This document shows, one piece after another, positions 24,776 through 34,036 of a stretch of 38,264 nucleotides of DNA. Each line of letters begins with the position of its first letter. Position 1 is the stretch's first letter. The translations under genes and the position numbers were made by a program. Source of the DNA: UBA4744 sp035282865 (GTDB taxonomy: Bacteria; Actinomycetota; Acidimicrobiia; Spongiisociales; UBA4744). The stretch spans positions 1-38,264 of the forward strand of contig DATEVB010000058.1 of NCBI GenBank assembly GCA_035282865.1, written 5' to 3'. A model generated the notes under the pieces. That model saw only the letters and a program-made list of their open reading frames with translations. It was not told the origin of the DNA and did no database searches.

Positions 24776-25531
24776 ATGTCCACCCAGCCACTCCTCCAGA
24801 TCGAAGACCTTCACGCCCGTGCCGGCGATACGGAAATACTGCGCGGAGTTGACCTCACGGTTGAGCGGGGCAAGATCGCCGCGCTCATGGGCCCCAACGG
24901 ATCGGGCAAGTCGACGCTGGCCAATGTGCTCATGGGCCACCCGGATTACCGGGTCACCGCCGGGAGGATTCTCTTCAAAGGGGAGGACGTCACCGGGGCG
25001 CCGCCCAACTACCGGGCCAACCTGGGGATGTTCCTGGCGTTCCAGTATCCGGAGGAGATCCCGGGCGTATCGGTGGTCAACTTCTTGCGCACCGCTCTCT
25101 CCAACCGCACCGGCATCGATTACACGGTGCTGGAGCTACGCCTCAAGGTCATGGACGTCATGAAAGAGCTCGGCATCGAGTCGAGCTTCGCCGACCGCTA
25201 CCTGAACGAGGGGTTCTCCGGCGGGGAGCGGAAACGCAACGAGGTACTGCAGATGGCCGTTCTCGAACCGGAGCTGACGATCATGGATGAGACAGACTCC
25301 GGTCTCGACATCGACGCTTTGCGTATCGTCGCCGACGGGGTCAATAAACTGACCGGCCCAGAACGGGGATTCTTGATCATCACTCATTATCAGCGCCTCC
25401 TCGACTACATCACGCCCGATGTGGTCCATGTCTTCATGCATGGCAAAGTGCTCACCTCCGGAGGCCCCGAACTGGCTGTTCGGCTGGAAGAGGAAGGCTA
25501 CGAATCCTTCCGGACCGTCGCCCCGGTGTGA
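24776..25531 (+). CDS. sufC: SufC, Fe-S cluster assembly ATPase (first copy)
   Basis: A 251-residue ABC-type ATPase that powers the SufBCD scaffold. Walker A is GPNGSGKST (39-47), the signature is FSGGERKR and Walker B runs into the SufC-specific ETDSGLDIDAL; FLIITHYQRLLDYI is the switch-histidine region. The ATG at 24776 is chosen because a TAGGCT box ends six bases before it; a GTG at 24770 is possible. It leads directly into sufS and sufU on the plus strand. A divergent second SufC is encoded at 30.8-31.6 kb. The D-E-I of the usual DEIDSGLD motif reads D-E-T here. Confidence 0.93.
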   Translation: MSTQPLLQIEDLHARAGDTEILRGVDLTVERGKIAALMGPNGSGKSTLANVLMGHPDYRVTAGRILFKGEDVTGAPPNYRANLGMFLAFQYPEEIPGVSVVNFLRTALSNRTGIDYTVLELRLKVMDVMKELGIESSFADRYLNEGFSGGERKRNEVLQMAVLEPELTIMDETDSGLDIDALRIVADGVNKLTGPERGFLIITHYQRLLDYITPDVVHVFMHGKVLTSGGPELAVRLEEEGYESFRTVAPV

Positions 25532-25544
25532 AAGCCCCGGCGGA

Positions 25545-26774
25545 ATGATCGACCTCTCGCACCTGCGGCCGGATTTCCCGGTACTCCAGCGCCGGATTCA
25601 CGGCAAGCCCCTGGTGTTCCTCGACTCGGCCGCCTCGAGTCAGAAACCAGCCCCGGTCTTGGACGTGATGGATGCTGTCTACCGAACCCACTACGCCAAT
25701 GTCCATCGGGGGGCGTACCTTCTCTCCGAGGAATCCACAACCGCCTATGAAGAAGCGCGCGGCAAGGTAGCGCGGTTCATCAACGCATCCTCCCGCGCGG
25801 AGGTTGTCTTCACCAGAGGAGCTACGACGGCGCTGAACACCGTCGCCTTCGGGTGGGGCATGGATCATCTGAGCGTCGGTGACAAGATCCTGCTGACGAC
25901 GATGGAGCATCACTCCAACATGGTCCCGTGGCAGATGGTCGCCCGCCGAACCGGTGCTGAGCTCGTCTACCTCCCGATGACACACGATTACCGGCTCGAC
26001 GCCGACCGCCTTCCGGAATTCCTCGACGAACGCGTCAAGGTCGTCGCCTTCACCGGGATGTCGAACGTGACCGGGACCATGCCGCCCGTGGCCGACATTG
26101 CCAGAATCGCCCGCAACCACGGCGCCCTCGTCGTCGTCGACGCCGCCCAGTTGGTGACCCACGCCCCTGTTGATGTGCAGAAGCTGGGGGTCGATTTCAT
26201 GGCCTTCTCCGGTCACAAGATGCTGGGGCCAACCGGTATCGGAGCGCTGTGGGGTCGCCCGTCGCTGCTCGAGGAGATGGAGCCTTTCGAAGGCGGAGGG
26301 GAAATGATCAGCGACGTCCGGCTCGACGGATCAACCTGGGCGCCGGTCCCCCACAAGTTCGAGGCCGGCACCCCTCCCATCGTCCAGGCCATCGGCCTGG
26401 GAGCGGCGGTGGACTATCTGGAGAAGATCGGCATGAAGTCGGTCCGCCAGCATGAACGAGAACTCACCGAATATGCGTTGAGCAGGCTGGCCGAACTTCC
26501 ACCGGTACGGGTCTTCGGGCCGCCGCACATCGAAGAGCGGGGCGGCGTGATCAGCTTCGCGTTCGGCGATGTTCACCCGCACGACGTCGCCACGATCCTC
26601 GATCAAGAGGGTATTGCCGTTCGGGCCGGCCACCACTGCGCCAAGCCACTCACACGTGCGCTGGGCGTGCCGGCAACGACCCGCGTATCGTTCCAGGTGT
26701 ACAACACCAAAGACGACGTCGATGCACTCGTCGTCGGCCTCCGGCGGGTACAAGAGGTTTTCCGTGTCGATTGA
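25545..26774 (+). CDS. sufS: SufS, cysteine desulfurase (group II)
   Basis: A 409-residue PLP enzyme that takes sulfur from cysteine for cluster assembly. The PLP lysine is K225 in FSGHKMLGPTG, and the persulfide cysteine is C365 in AGHHCAKPL, with the short loop typical of SufS. TTMEHHSN and VVDAAQLVTHAPVD carry the other cofactor contacts. The start is ATG at 25545, 13 bases after the sufC stop; the in-frame extension into sufC is not real. Its end overlaps sufU by 11 bases. SufU as the neighbour supplies the matching sulfur acceptor. Confidence 0.96.
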   Translation: MIDLSHLRPDFPVLQRRIHGKPLVFLDSAASSQKPAPVLDVMDAVYRTHYANVHRGAYLLSEESTTAYEEARGKVARFINASSRAEVVFTRGATTALNTVAFGWGMDHLSVGDKILLTTMEHHSNMVPWQMVARRTGAELVYLPMTHDYRLDADRLPEFLDERVKVVAFTGMSNVTGTMPPVADIARIARNHGALVVVDAAQLVTHAPVDVQKLGVDFMAFSGHKMLGPTGIGALWGRPSLLEEMEPFEGGGEMISDVRLDGSTWAPVPHKFEAGTPPIVQAIGLGAAVDYLEKIGMKSVRQHERELTEYALSRLAELPPVRVFGPPHIEERGGVISFAFGDVHPHDVATILDQEGIAVRAGHHCAKPLTRALGVPATTRVSFQVYNTKDDVDALVVGLRRVQEVFRVD

Positions 26775-27219
26775 AGAGCTCTATCGCGAAGTGATCCTCG
26801 ACCACTACCGCAACCCGCGCAACCGTGGGGTAATCGACCACCCCGACGCCCATGCCGAGGGCAACAACCCTCTGTGTGGAGACGAACTCACGCTCGATCT
26901 GCGGTTTGACGGCGACCGGGTCGCCGAAGTGGCGATCCGCGGTCAGGGATGTTCGATCAGCCAGTCCTCGGCATCGATGATGAGCCAGGCCATCGAAGGC
27001 AAAACGACCGGCGAGATCCTCGACCTCATCGCCTCGTTCAAGGCGATGATGGACATCGAGACGGCGCCGCCCGCCGGGCTCGACCCCGACCGGCCCGGCG
27101 CGATACTCGGAGACCTCGAAGCCCTACAGGGTGTTCGCAAGTTCCCGGTCCGGATCAAGTGCGCTTATCTGGCCTGGACCACCCTGGCAGAGGCCCTCCG
27201 CGATCGAGACGACCGGTAG
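26764..27219 (+). CDS. sufU: SufU, zinc-dependent sulfurtransferase
   Basis: A 151-residue acceptor that collects persulfide sulfur from SufS and hands it to the SufBCD scaffold. Zinc ligands line up with those of Bacillus SufU: C38 and D40 in NPLCGDEL, C63 in GQGCSISQSS and C133 in IKCAYLAWTTL. The start is GTG at 26764, inside the end of sufS (11-base overlap), preceded by AAGAGG. The longer upstream frame is antisense-like and rejected. No SufT/PaaD-type gene follows; the next gene is fumC on the other strand. Confidence 0.94.
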   Translation: MSIEELYREVILDHYRNPRNRGVIDHPDAHAEGNNPLCGDELTLDLRFDGDRVAEVAIRGQGCSISQSSASMMSQAIEGKTTGEILDLIASFKAMMDIETAPPAGLDPDRPGAILGDLEALQGVRKFPVRIKCAYLAWTTLAEALRDRDDR

Positions 27220-27269
27220 TACCTATCAGTCGGTTTGGGGGGAAACGCAGCCGGGGAGCCTTCGCTCGC

Positions 27270-28661
27270 CTAGCCAAGGCCCCCTTCGGTCATTCGCTTG
27301 AGGTCGAGCGCCTTGTCGATCTCTTCTGCGCTCATCAACCCCTTTTCCAGCACGACTTCGCGCACCGTTCGACCGCTGGCAAATGCCTCCTTGGCCACAA
27401 TCGAGCCGTTGTCATATCCGATATATGGGTTGAGAGCGGTGACCACGATGACGTTCTTCTCCAGCAAGTGCCGGGCACGCTCGACGTCTGCCTCTATGCC
27501 GTCAACGCATTTCTCGGCCATAAGCCGGCAGGAGGCGGCCAGCAGGGAGATAGATTCCCCCAGGTTTCGGGCCATCATCGGCATCATGACGTTCAGCTCG
27601 AAGTTGCCGTTGGCGCCTCCCCAAGCGATAGCCGCGTCGTTACCCATCACCTGTGCGGCGACCTGCATGGCCATCTCCGGTATGACCGGGTTGACCTTGG
27701 CAGGCATGATCGAGCTCCCCGGCTGCAAGGCCGGAAGCTTGATCTCGGCGATGGCCGTCACCGGACCCGAAGACAACCACCGAAGATCGTTGGCAATCTT
27801 GAACAGGGAGACCGCCACCGTCTTCAAGGCCCCTGATGCGTTGACGACGGCATCCTTGGCCGCCTGCGCTTCGAAGTGATTGGCAGCCTCGCGGAACGAG
27901 TACCCGGTACGTCCCGCCATGACGGCGATGACTTTGGCCGCGAACCCAACCGGGCAATTGATCCCGGTCCCGGTGGCCGTGCCGCCCAGCGGGAGCTCCT
28001 CGAGCTCCGGAATCACCCTTTCCACCCGTTCCGCTCCTTTGCGGATCTGAGCTGCGTATCCCGAGAATTCCTGCCCGAGTGTGACCGGCACTGCATCCAT
28101 GAGATGGGTTCGCCCCGATTTGACGACGTCGGCAAAGTCATGCGCCTTGGCCTCCAGCGATGCGCCCAGTTGGGAAAGTGCCGGGAGCAGATCTTTGCGC
28201 AGTGCATCGACTGCCGCCACGTGCATGGCGGTGGGGAAGGTGTCGTTGGAGGACTGGCCGAAATTGACGTGGTCGTTGGGATGCACCAGCTTCGAACCCG
28301 GTTCGCCGCCCAGCAGCCGGGTCGCCCGATAGGCGATCACTTCGTTGCTGTTGGTGTTGCTGGAGGTTCCCGAACCCGTTTGGAACACGTCGACGGGAAA
28401 CTGATCATCGAGATCACCCGCCATGACCTCATCGGCCGCCTTGCGGATGGCCCCTGCCTTGTCCACGTCCACGTGACCATCGGCTCCCGACACCTCAGCA
28501 GCAGAGCCCTTGAGTAATCCGAAAGCCCAGATGATGCGGCGGTCGATCTTGAGACCAGAGACCGGGAAGTTGTCGACGGCTCGCTGGGTCGATGCCCCGT
28601 AGTAGGCGTCGACGGGTACCTTGACCTCGCCCATCGAGTCGCGCTCAGTGCGATACTCCAT
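27270..28661 (-). CDS. fumC: Fumarate hydratase class II
   Basis: A 463-residue cluster-free fumarase that interconverts fumarate and malate in the TCA cycle, active as a homotetramer. It has the superfamily signature GSSIMPAKVNP (315-325), TGSGTSSNTNSNEV (96-108), the proton-shuttle histidine H186 in SGRTHLMDA and NHFEAQAAKDA. Aspartate/argininosuccinate relatives share the signature but the GSGTSSNMN-like segment is typical of FumC. ATG at 28661 is preceded by AAGAGGAGTTGAAC. A TACGCT box at 28698-28693 gives a 25-base leader. It is divergent from the sensor kinase gene. Confidence 0.96.
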   Translation of the reverse strand: MEYRTERDSMGEVKVPVDAYYGASTQRAVDNFPVSGLKIDRRIIWAFGLLKGSAAEVSGADGHVDVDKAGAIRKAADEVMAGDLDDQFPVDVFQTGSGTSSNTNSNEVIAYRATRLLGGEPGSKLVHPNDHVNFGQSSNDTFPTAMHVAAVDALRKDLLPALSQLGASLEAKAHDFADVVKSGRTHLMDAVPVTLGQEFSGYAAQIRKGAERVERVIPELEELPLGGTATGTGINCPVGFAAKVIAVMAGRTGYSFREAANHFEAQAAKDAVVNASGALKTVAVSLFKIANDLRWLSSGPVTAIAEIKLPALQPGSSIMPAKVNPVIPEMAMQVAAQVMGNDAAIAWGGANGNFELNVMMPMMARNLGESISLLAASCRLMAEKCVDGIEADVERARHLLEKNVIVVTALNPYIGYDNGSIVAKEAFASGRTVREVVLEKGLMSAEEIDKALDLKRMTEGGLG

Positions 28662-28692
28662 GTTCAACTCCTCTTCTGGTTGGCTTCTCGTA

Positions 28693-28698
28693 AGCGTA
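28693..28698 (-). promoter_or_regulatory. Candidate -10 element of fumC (TACGCT)
   Basis: TACGCT on the minus strand lies 31 bases before the fumC ATG. A start of RNA near 28686 leaves room for the AGGAG ribosome site. A TTGACG at 28751-28746 is too far away to pair with it. Confidence 0.45.
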
Positions 28699-28825
28699 GG
28701 CGCCACTTCCCGGTCCAACCCAGGGACCTAAGACCCTTATACGGACGTCAAGACTGAGCCTCCCTCTGCCGATACATGCACAGAAGTGGCACGGAACACC
28801 GTCGACCAAACACAAGAGGAAATAC

Positions 28826-30760
28826 GTGACGCACTCAGTGCGCCGGCCTGACGGCTCTCCCGCGATTGTGCGCGGAACTACCAGGGTGTGGGTGCTCACC
28901 TCGGTCATTGCGCTGGCTGCCGCGGCTGTTTGGTACTCGGTTCTGGATCTGGGGGTGTTGCGGACCTCACCACAGTTGCCGTGGTGGGGCCTGGCCGTCG
29001 GCTTCTATGTGGCGGGGTTGGCCGTCGTGCACCTCCGTTTCCGAACGGACGCGTACTCCTTCTCGATGGGCGAGATCCCCCTGATTTTGGGCCTGTTCTT
29101 CGCCGCGCCGATTCAACTGGCGGTGGGCCAGCTGGTGGGAATCTCGGCCGTCTATGCCTTCAACCGCCGGCTCCCTCCCATCAAACTCGCGTTCAATATC
29201 GCTCAATTCTCTCTACAGGGCGGATTGGCCGTCATCGTCTTTCGTGGCATTGTCGCGCTCGGGGATCCGCTGGGCATGACCGGATGGTTAGCCGCGGTGG
29301 CGGCCAGCCTGGTAGCGACCATCACTGCGACCCTGTTGATCAGCAGGGCCATCCGGCTCACGGGCGGAGGGGTGCCACGCCGAAATCTCGTGCAGGTTCT
29401 GGCGCTCAGTTCTCTGGCCGGTTCGATGAATGCCAGTCTGGCCGTGAGCGGGGTCGTCATCCTGTGGGCGGCGCCCTCAGCAAGCTGGCTGGCGTTGATG
29501 CCTCCGGTGATCCTCTTTCTCGCCTATCGCGCCTATGTGTCGCAACGCCACGAGCGAGCCAAACTGGAATCACTCTACGAGGCCACCCGGGCGTTGCAGC
29601 GGTCACCGCAGATCGAAGCCGCGCTGGTGGCTGCCTGCCGGGATGCCACTCGGATGCTCGACGCCGAGTACACCGAAATCCTTCTCTTCTCAGAACGGAA
29701 CCGGCTGGAGACCTTCTGGACGGCGGTCGGACCGGGAGACCGACTGATCGTGATGCAACCCGCCGACCTGCCGCCGGGTGCATGGGAGAGATTGGCCGAA
29801 GTGGGTCAGGCCACGCTGTTGCGCGAGCGCGATGCATCCGCCCTCAACCTCCCTCCATCCGACCGGGGCCGGCTCCGGGAAGCGATCGTTGCTCCCTTGA
29901 CTCGTGCCGGAGGGGTGGTCGGGGCGATCGTTGTCTTCAATCGTGTCGGCGACATCAGTTCTTTCGTGGCGGACGACGTACCTCTACTCGATACCCTGGC
30001 CAACCAGATCAGCGTGTCCCTCGAGAACGGCCGCCTGGAGGACTCGCTCGCCCAGCTCACCACCCTGAAGGACAGCCTCGAAGAGGTCATCAGGTCGAAG
30101 GACCGCTTTGTCGCCTCGGTGAGTCATGAACTGCGGACACCGCTCACCGCGGTGGTCGGGCTGTCCCACGAACTCCACGACAATTGGTCGATCTACGACG
30201 GGGGCGACGCCAGAGAGATAGTCGATCTCATCGCTTCACAGAGTTCCGAGCTGTCCGACATCATCGAAGACCTCCTGGTGGCCACCCGGGCGGACACCGG
30301 GACGCTCACCCTCCAGCCACGCCGGGTGGATCTCCGCGCCGAGCTGAACACCGTCATTGCCGGCCATTGTGTGGGCGGGGCAAGGCCGATCCCGACGGTC
30401 AACATCGATCCCCGGGCTGATTTCATATGGAGCGATCCCCTCCGATTACGACAGATCATCCGCAACCTGCTGACCAATGCGGCTCGCTACGGCGGAAGCA
30501 ACGTGTCCGTACATGCCTTCCGGGACGGCCCCCGGGTGACCGTTGCCGTGCGGGACGACGGGCCGGGAATCACTCTCGACCAGGCGGAAACCATCTTCGA
30601 CCCGTACACCTCGGCCCACGAGCCCGGAACACAACCCGGATCGGTAGGGCTCGGATTGGCCGTGTCGCGCACGCTGGCGCGGCTGATGAATGGAGACCTC
30701 GTCTACAACGGGAACGGCGGCACGGCCTTTGAACTGACTATCCCGGCCGACGCTCCTTGA
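28826..30760 (+). CDS. Membrane sensor histidine kinase with GAF domain (orphan)
   Basis: A 644-residue sensor. Residues about 20-235 contain roughly seven or eight membrane segments and resemble MASE-type integral sensing domains. A short coiled stretch (RAKLESLYEATRAL) leads to a GAF domain (about 255-400). The HisKA domain carries the phospho-acceptor H434 in SVSHELRTPL, followed by the ATPase domain with N box RNLLTNAARYGG, G1 DDGPGI and G2 GLGLAVSRTLARLM. It would phosphorylate a partner regulator; none is next to it. GTG at 28826 follows AAGAGGAAATAC. The stimulus is unknown. Its end is 22 bases from the convergent sufC. Confidence 0.92.
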   Translation: MTHSVRRPDGSPAIVRGTTRVWVLTSVIALAAAAVWYSVLDLGVLRTSPQLPWWGLAVGFYVAGLAVVHLRFRTDAYSFSMGEIPLILGLFFAAPIQLAVGQLVGISAVYAFNRRLPPIKLAFNIAQFSLQGGLAVIVFRGIVALGDPLGMTGWLAAVAASLVATITATLLISRAIRLTGGGVPRRNLVQVLALSSLAGSMNASLAVSGVVILWAAPSASWLALMPPVILFLAYRAYVSQRHERAKLESLYEATRALQRSPQIEAALVAACRDATRMLDAEYTEILLFSERNRLETFWTAVGPGDRLIVMQPADLPPGAWERLAEVGQATLLRERDASALNLPPSDRGRLREAIVAPLTRAGGVVGAIVVFNRVGDISSFVADDVPLLDTLANQISVSLENGRLEDSLAQLTTLKDSLEEVIRSKDRFVASVSHELRTPLTAVVGLSHELHDNWSIYDGGDAREIVDLIASQSSELSDIIEDLLVATRADTGTLTLQPRRVDLRAELNTVIAGHCVGGARPIPTVNIDPRADFIWSDPLRLRQIIRNLLTNAARYGGSNVSVHAFRDGPRVTVAVRDDGPGITLDQAETIFDPYTSAHEPGTQPGSVGLGLAVSRTLARLMNGDLVYNGNGGTAFELTIPADAP

Positions 30761-30782
30761 AGCGACAGGTAGATCGACCCGA

Positions 30783-31589
30783 TCAGCTATCGAACGGGGT
30801 GTCGGTGAAGTACTCGGATGCCGCTTTCTGGAGCGGTGGAGGAGCGGGGAGTTCGATACCAAGACGTTGCCGTACCGCCTCGTAACCGCCGTCCTCGAGC
30901 TCATGGGCGAGTTCCGGGCCTCCAGATTCGACAATCCGTCCATTCATCATCACATGGATCCGATCCGGGGTGAGATAACGAAGGATCCGGCTGTAGTGGG
31001 TGATCATCACCACGGCCATGTCGGGGTTGCGCATGGTTTCGACAGCCTCAGCAACCTCTCGGACCGCATCGATGTCGAGTCCGGAATCGATCTCATCGAG
31101 TATCGCCACCTTGGGAGCCAGCACGGCCATCTGGAATATCTCCGAGCGCTTCTTCTCTCCGCCGGACAGATCAACGTTGACCGCCCTGTCGAGGAAAGGT
31201 TCCATGTCGTATTCGCCGGACGCGGCTTCCAGGCGAGCCTCGAGTTGATCCTGCGGTATGGCCCGCTCGTCGGCGATCTCTTTGAGGAATTCCCGCAATC
31301 CGACGCCTGCCACTTCGACCGGATATTGAAACGCTTGCATGAGCCCGAGCCGGGCCCGATCGGTAACCGACTTGTCGAGGAGTTCAATGCCGCCCAACTC
31401 GGCGGAACCATTCACCGTGTAGTCCCGTTTGCCGGTCAAGACGTGACACAGGGTGGACTTCCCTGAGCCATTCGGCCCCATGATGGCGTGGAACTCACCA
31501 AATGGGACTTCGAGGTCGACGCCCTTGAGGATGACCGTATCACCCACCGAGGCCCGGATGTCCCGAATCAACAGAGCAGTAGTGGTCAC
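30783..31589 (-). CDS. sufC: SufC, Fe-S cluster assembly ATPase (second copy)
   Basis: A 268-residue SufC, longer at the C-terminus than the copy at 24776 (extra tail with PPPLQKAASEYF). Walker A GPNGSGKST, signature LSGGEKKRSEI, Walker B with the standard DEIDSGLDIDAV, and ITHYSRILRYL are all present. The two copies are clearly different paralogs. GTG at 31589 overlaps the Rieske stop by four bases and follows GGGAGGAATC. It ends the sufD-Rieske-sufC operon, so it is the more likely permanent partner of SufD. The existence of two suggests a split or duplicated suf operon. Confidence 0.93.
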   Translation of the reverse strand: MTTTALLIRDIRASVGDTVILKGVDLEVPFGEFHAIMGPNGSGKSTLCHVLTGKRDYTVNGSAELGGIELLDKSVTDRARLGLMQAFQYPVEVAGVGLREFLKEIADERAIPQDQLEARLEAASGEYDMEPFLDRAVNVDLSGGEKKRSEIFQMAVLAPKVAILDEIDSGLDIDAVREVAEAVETMRNPDMAVVMITHYSRILRYLTPDRIHVMMNGRIVESGGPELAHELEDGGYEAVRQRLGIELPAPPPLQKAASEYFTDTPFDS

Positions 31590-31912
31590 GATTCCTCCCG
31601 GTCGTCGAGGAGCAGATACACATCTCCGTCCTCGGTCTTGGTTTGGTATACAGGCACCGCTTTGGTGGCAGGAAGTGACCGCGCCTGTCCGGTGCGCAGG
31701 TCAAAGGACGCCCCGTGCCGGGGGCATTCGATCTCTTCGCCGAAGAGTTCTCCTTCCGAGAGTGAGGCCTCGGCGTGACTGCAACGGTCTCCGATGGCGT
31801 GCACCTCATCCCCGACGCGAAACAGAGCGATACGGTGCGTTCCTGCCTCGATTAGGACGCCGCGGCCTTCCGGCAGCGAAGCGGTGCTGGTGATCCTGGT
31901 CCAACCGGCCAT
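31586..31912 (-). CDS. Rieske [2Fe-2S] ferredoxin of the suf operon
   Basis: A 108-residue Rieske-type protein. The cluster ligands are C44 and H46 in CSHAE and C63 and H66 in CPRHG, spaced C-x-H-x16-C-x2-H. The rest is the compact Rieske beta fold with TRITSTASLPEGRGVLI at the start. It is of the dioxygenase-ferredoxin type but here sits between sufD and sufC, a place where similar genes are found in other actinobacteria. It may donate electrons during cluster assembly; that role is inference. ATG at 31912 shares its A with the sufD stop; a GTG at 31915 is an alternative. Confidence 0.9.
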   Translation of the reverse strand: MAGWTRITSTASLPEGRGVLIEAGTHRIALFRVGDEVHAIGDRCSHAEASLSEGELFGEEIECPRHGASFDLRTGQARSLPATKAVPVYQTKTEDGDVYLLLDDREES

Positions 31913-33213
31913 CACACCCGGCCTTCCTGCTGGGCCTCCACGAATTTCCGGGTGACCGCCGCACGGACCGGTGCAGCCAGGGCCGCATGCGGGAGTCGGT
32001 TGATCACCTCCTCGAAGAAGCCGTGCACCAGCAAACGGGCGGCTCTGCCTGCGGAGAGACCCCGGCTCATGAGGTAGTAGAGCGGCTCCTCCTCGAGTGG
32101 CCCGACGGTCGAGCCATGCCCGCAGATGACATCGTTGCTGAGGATCTCCAGGTTGGGCACGGAGTGAGCAGAGGCGCCCTCCGAGAGAACCAGGTTGCGA
32201 TTCGTTTCAAAAGCGCTCACCTTGGAGATGTCTTTCTCTATCTTCACCAGACCGGTGAAGACGGAACTGGCTTCGTCCTCCACGGCCCCTTTGAGGAACA
32301 CATTTGACGACGTGTTCGATCCCAGATGGTTCATGAACAGCCGGTAGTCGAGGGTTTGCTCCTGCTCGCCGAAGAACAAGCCGACCAAGTCGGTGGAGGC
32401 GCCGCGACCGGCCACATCGAGAGTGAGATGTAGTCGTCCCAACCGTCCCCCCAGCCCGACTTCTCCCAGCCGGGCGGTGGCATCTCGCTCGATGAGAACC
32501 CGCTCATGAATGATGCTGTGTGTCTCGTAGCCGAACCGTTGTACCGTGCTCAGTCTGAGGCGCGCACCATCGTTGACGAACGCCTCGATCTGGGGATTCA
32601 CCACCAGGGATCTTCCAGCCGGGGACCTGAAACCAACCACCACGCTTGCTTCGGCGTTGGCCTCGACCACAACCGTTATGTGAGGAAACGACACGGTGCC
32701 CTCTGCAGTGGCCTGCACGTCGATGTAGAAAGGAAGATCCACGTGATGGTCGGGTGGTACCTGCAAGAGAACCCCATCGTGGGCGAAGGCGTGGTGGGCG
32801 GCCGAGAACACGTCGAGGTCGGGGGCGACTCCTGTGCCGAGCAATGACGAGAGGATTCCCTCGTGTTTTGCGAACCCATCCCGCAATGACACAAACACGG
32901 CCCGGTCGTCGTGCACCTGCAGACCGGTCACCGTTCCATCCACGATCGTGGCCTGCCCTGCCGTCGGGTCGAGGGCGGCAGCTAGGTCGTCGGCGCCCTC
33001 AATACCTGCCTCCGGAGAGGGGGCAAGCCCGAGATCCTTGAGCTGGAATGGCAAATCGACATACCGCCAGACCTCTTCTGCGGATGACGGCATCTCGAGT
33101 TTCTCAAAGAACTCCCAGCCCCGTCGGCGCGAAGCGGCCACCCACTCGGGGACCTGCGCGCTGAGCTGATCGAGTGTCTCCGGGCGAAGGGGTAGAGCCG
33201 GACGGGGTTGCAC
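31912..33213 (-). CDS. sufD: SufD, Fe-S cluster scaffold subunit
   Basis: A 433-residue beta-helix protein of the SufBC2D scaffold. The N-terminal region is helical (ETLDQLSAQVPEWVAASRRRGWEFFEKL). The core beta-helix carries hydrophobic turns, and the C-terminal hallmark is NDVICGHGSTVGPL followed by LYYLMSRGLSAGRAARLLVHGF, as in SufB/SufD. I chose GTG at 33213 after TTCGAGGAG (eight-base spacing); the open frame to 33291 lacks a suitable site. A TAATAC with an upstream TGC in the leader may be a -10. It is first in the sufD-Rieske-sufC operon and separated from sufB by about 5 kb of other genes. Confidence 0.93.
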   Translation of the reverse strand: MQPRPALPLRPETLDQLSAQVPEWVAASRRRGWEFFEKLEMPSSAEEVWRYVDLPFQLKDLGLAPSPEAGIEGADDLAAALDPTAGQATIVDGTVTGLQVHDDRAVFVSLRDGFAKHEGILSSLLGTGVAPDLDVFSAAHHAFAHDGVLLQVPPDHHVDLPFYIDVQATAEGTVSFPHITVVVEANAEASVVVGFRSPAGRSLVVNPQIEAFVNDGARLRLSTVQRFGYETHSIIHERVLIERDATARLGEVGLGGRLGRLHLTLDVAGRGASTDLVGLFFGEQEQTLDYRLFMNHLGSNTSSNVFLKGAVEDEASSVFTGLVKIEKDISKVSAFETNRNLVLSEGASAHSVPNLEILSNDVICGHGSTVGPLEEEPLYYLMSRGLSAGRAARLLVHGFFEEVINRLPHAALAAPVRAAVTRKFVEAQQEGRV

Positions 33214-33294
33214 GAATGGAACTCCTCGAAGGGTGATGCTCGACCATGGTATTAGCACTGAGCAGATAGGAGAAACTAGGTGACTTTCCACTCA

Positions 33295-33987
33295 CTACTC
33301 ACCACTGTCGCCCAGCACCTCGTTCGCCCTTGCGAACACTGCTTCGAGCATCTGTTCGGTCAATCGGCCGGTGAACGTGTTCTGCTGGCTGGGGTGATAC
33401 GAAGCGATCAACAATGGCCCCGCCGGCCGCAGATCGATCTCCACACCGTGCGCGAACCGGGGACGCGGGATTGGAATGCTCACGTGCCGACCGTGCAGAA
33501 CACGCAGGACCTGCACATAGGCAATACTGCCCAGAGTCACGACAACCTCGACACGACTGAGGAGATCGAGTTCGGCCTCCAGCCAGCAACGACACTCCTC
33601 CTGCTCGGCTCGAACCGGCTTGTTGTCGGGCGGAGCACAACGAACGATGGCGCTGACATATGCATCGGTCAGCATGAGTCCATCGTCCCGGGACACGGCT
33701 TCCGACTGGCTGGCAAATCCAGCCAGGTGAAGCGCCCGGTACAACCAATCCCCGGATCGGTCGCCGGTGAACATCCGGCCGGTACGGTTGGCGCCGTGCG
33801 CCGCAGGTGCGAGCCCAACGATGAGGAGTCTCGCCTGCGGGTCGCCATACCCGGGAACCGGTTTGGCCCAGTATTCCCAGTCACGAAAGGCGGCCCGCTT
33901 CTCGCGGCCTACCCGCTCCCGCCAGGCAACCAGCCGTGGACAGCGCCGACAGCCGACCAGATCCCTTTCCAGTGCGGCCATCCCCAT
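33295..33987 (-). CDS. udgB: Uracil-DNA glycosylase, family 5 (UdgB)
   Basis: A 230-residue base-excision repair enzyme that removes uracil and related lesions from DNA. The N-terminal CRRCPRLVAWRE and later CAPPDNKP and ECRCW contain the cysteines expected for the 4Fe-4S cluster. Motif A is GLAPAAHGANRTGRMFTGD and the C-terminal motif is SYHPSQQNTFTG. Both match family 5, where the activating Asp/Asn of other families is missing. The start is ATG at 33987; a TACGCT box lies seven bases before it, so the mRNA is probably leaderless; MAALERD two codons later is an alternative. The cluster links it loosely to the neighbouring suf genes. Confidence 0.92.
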   Translation of the reverse strand: MGMAALERDLVGCRRCPRLVAWRERVGREKRAAFRDWEYWAKPVPGYGDPQARLLIVGLAPAAHGANRTGRMFTGDRSGDWLYRALHLAGFASQSEAVSRDDGLMLTDAYVSAIVRCAPPDNKPVRAEQEECRCWLEAELDLLSRVEVVVTLGSIAYVQVLRVLHGRHVSIPIPRPRFAHGVEIDLRPAGPLLIASYHPSQQNTFTGRLTEQMLEAVFARANEVLGDSGE

Positions 33988-33994
33988 CTGCAGG

Positions 33995-34000
33995 AGCGTA
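33995..34000 (-). promoter_or_regulatory. Candidate -10 (TACGCT) of udgB, leaderless
   Basis: TACGCT on the minus strand is followed by seven bases and the ATG at 33987. A weak -35 (TTATGC) lies 17 bases upstream. No ribosome site is present between them. Confidence 0.5.
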
Positions 34001-34036
34001 CCGGGCAGAATGGCACCGCATAAACGGAATGAGGCC

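Noticed and set aside
27220..27269. Intrinsic terminator between sufU and fumC
   Set aside because: No strong hairpin followed by a T-run is visible in the 50 bases; nor did I find a classical one elsewhere in the window.
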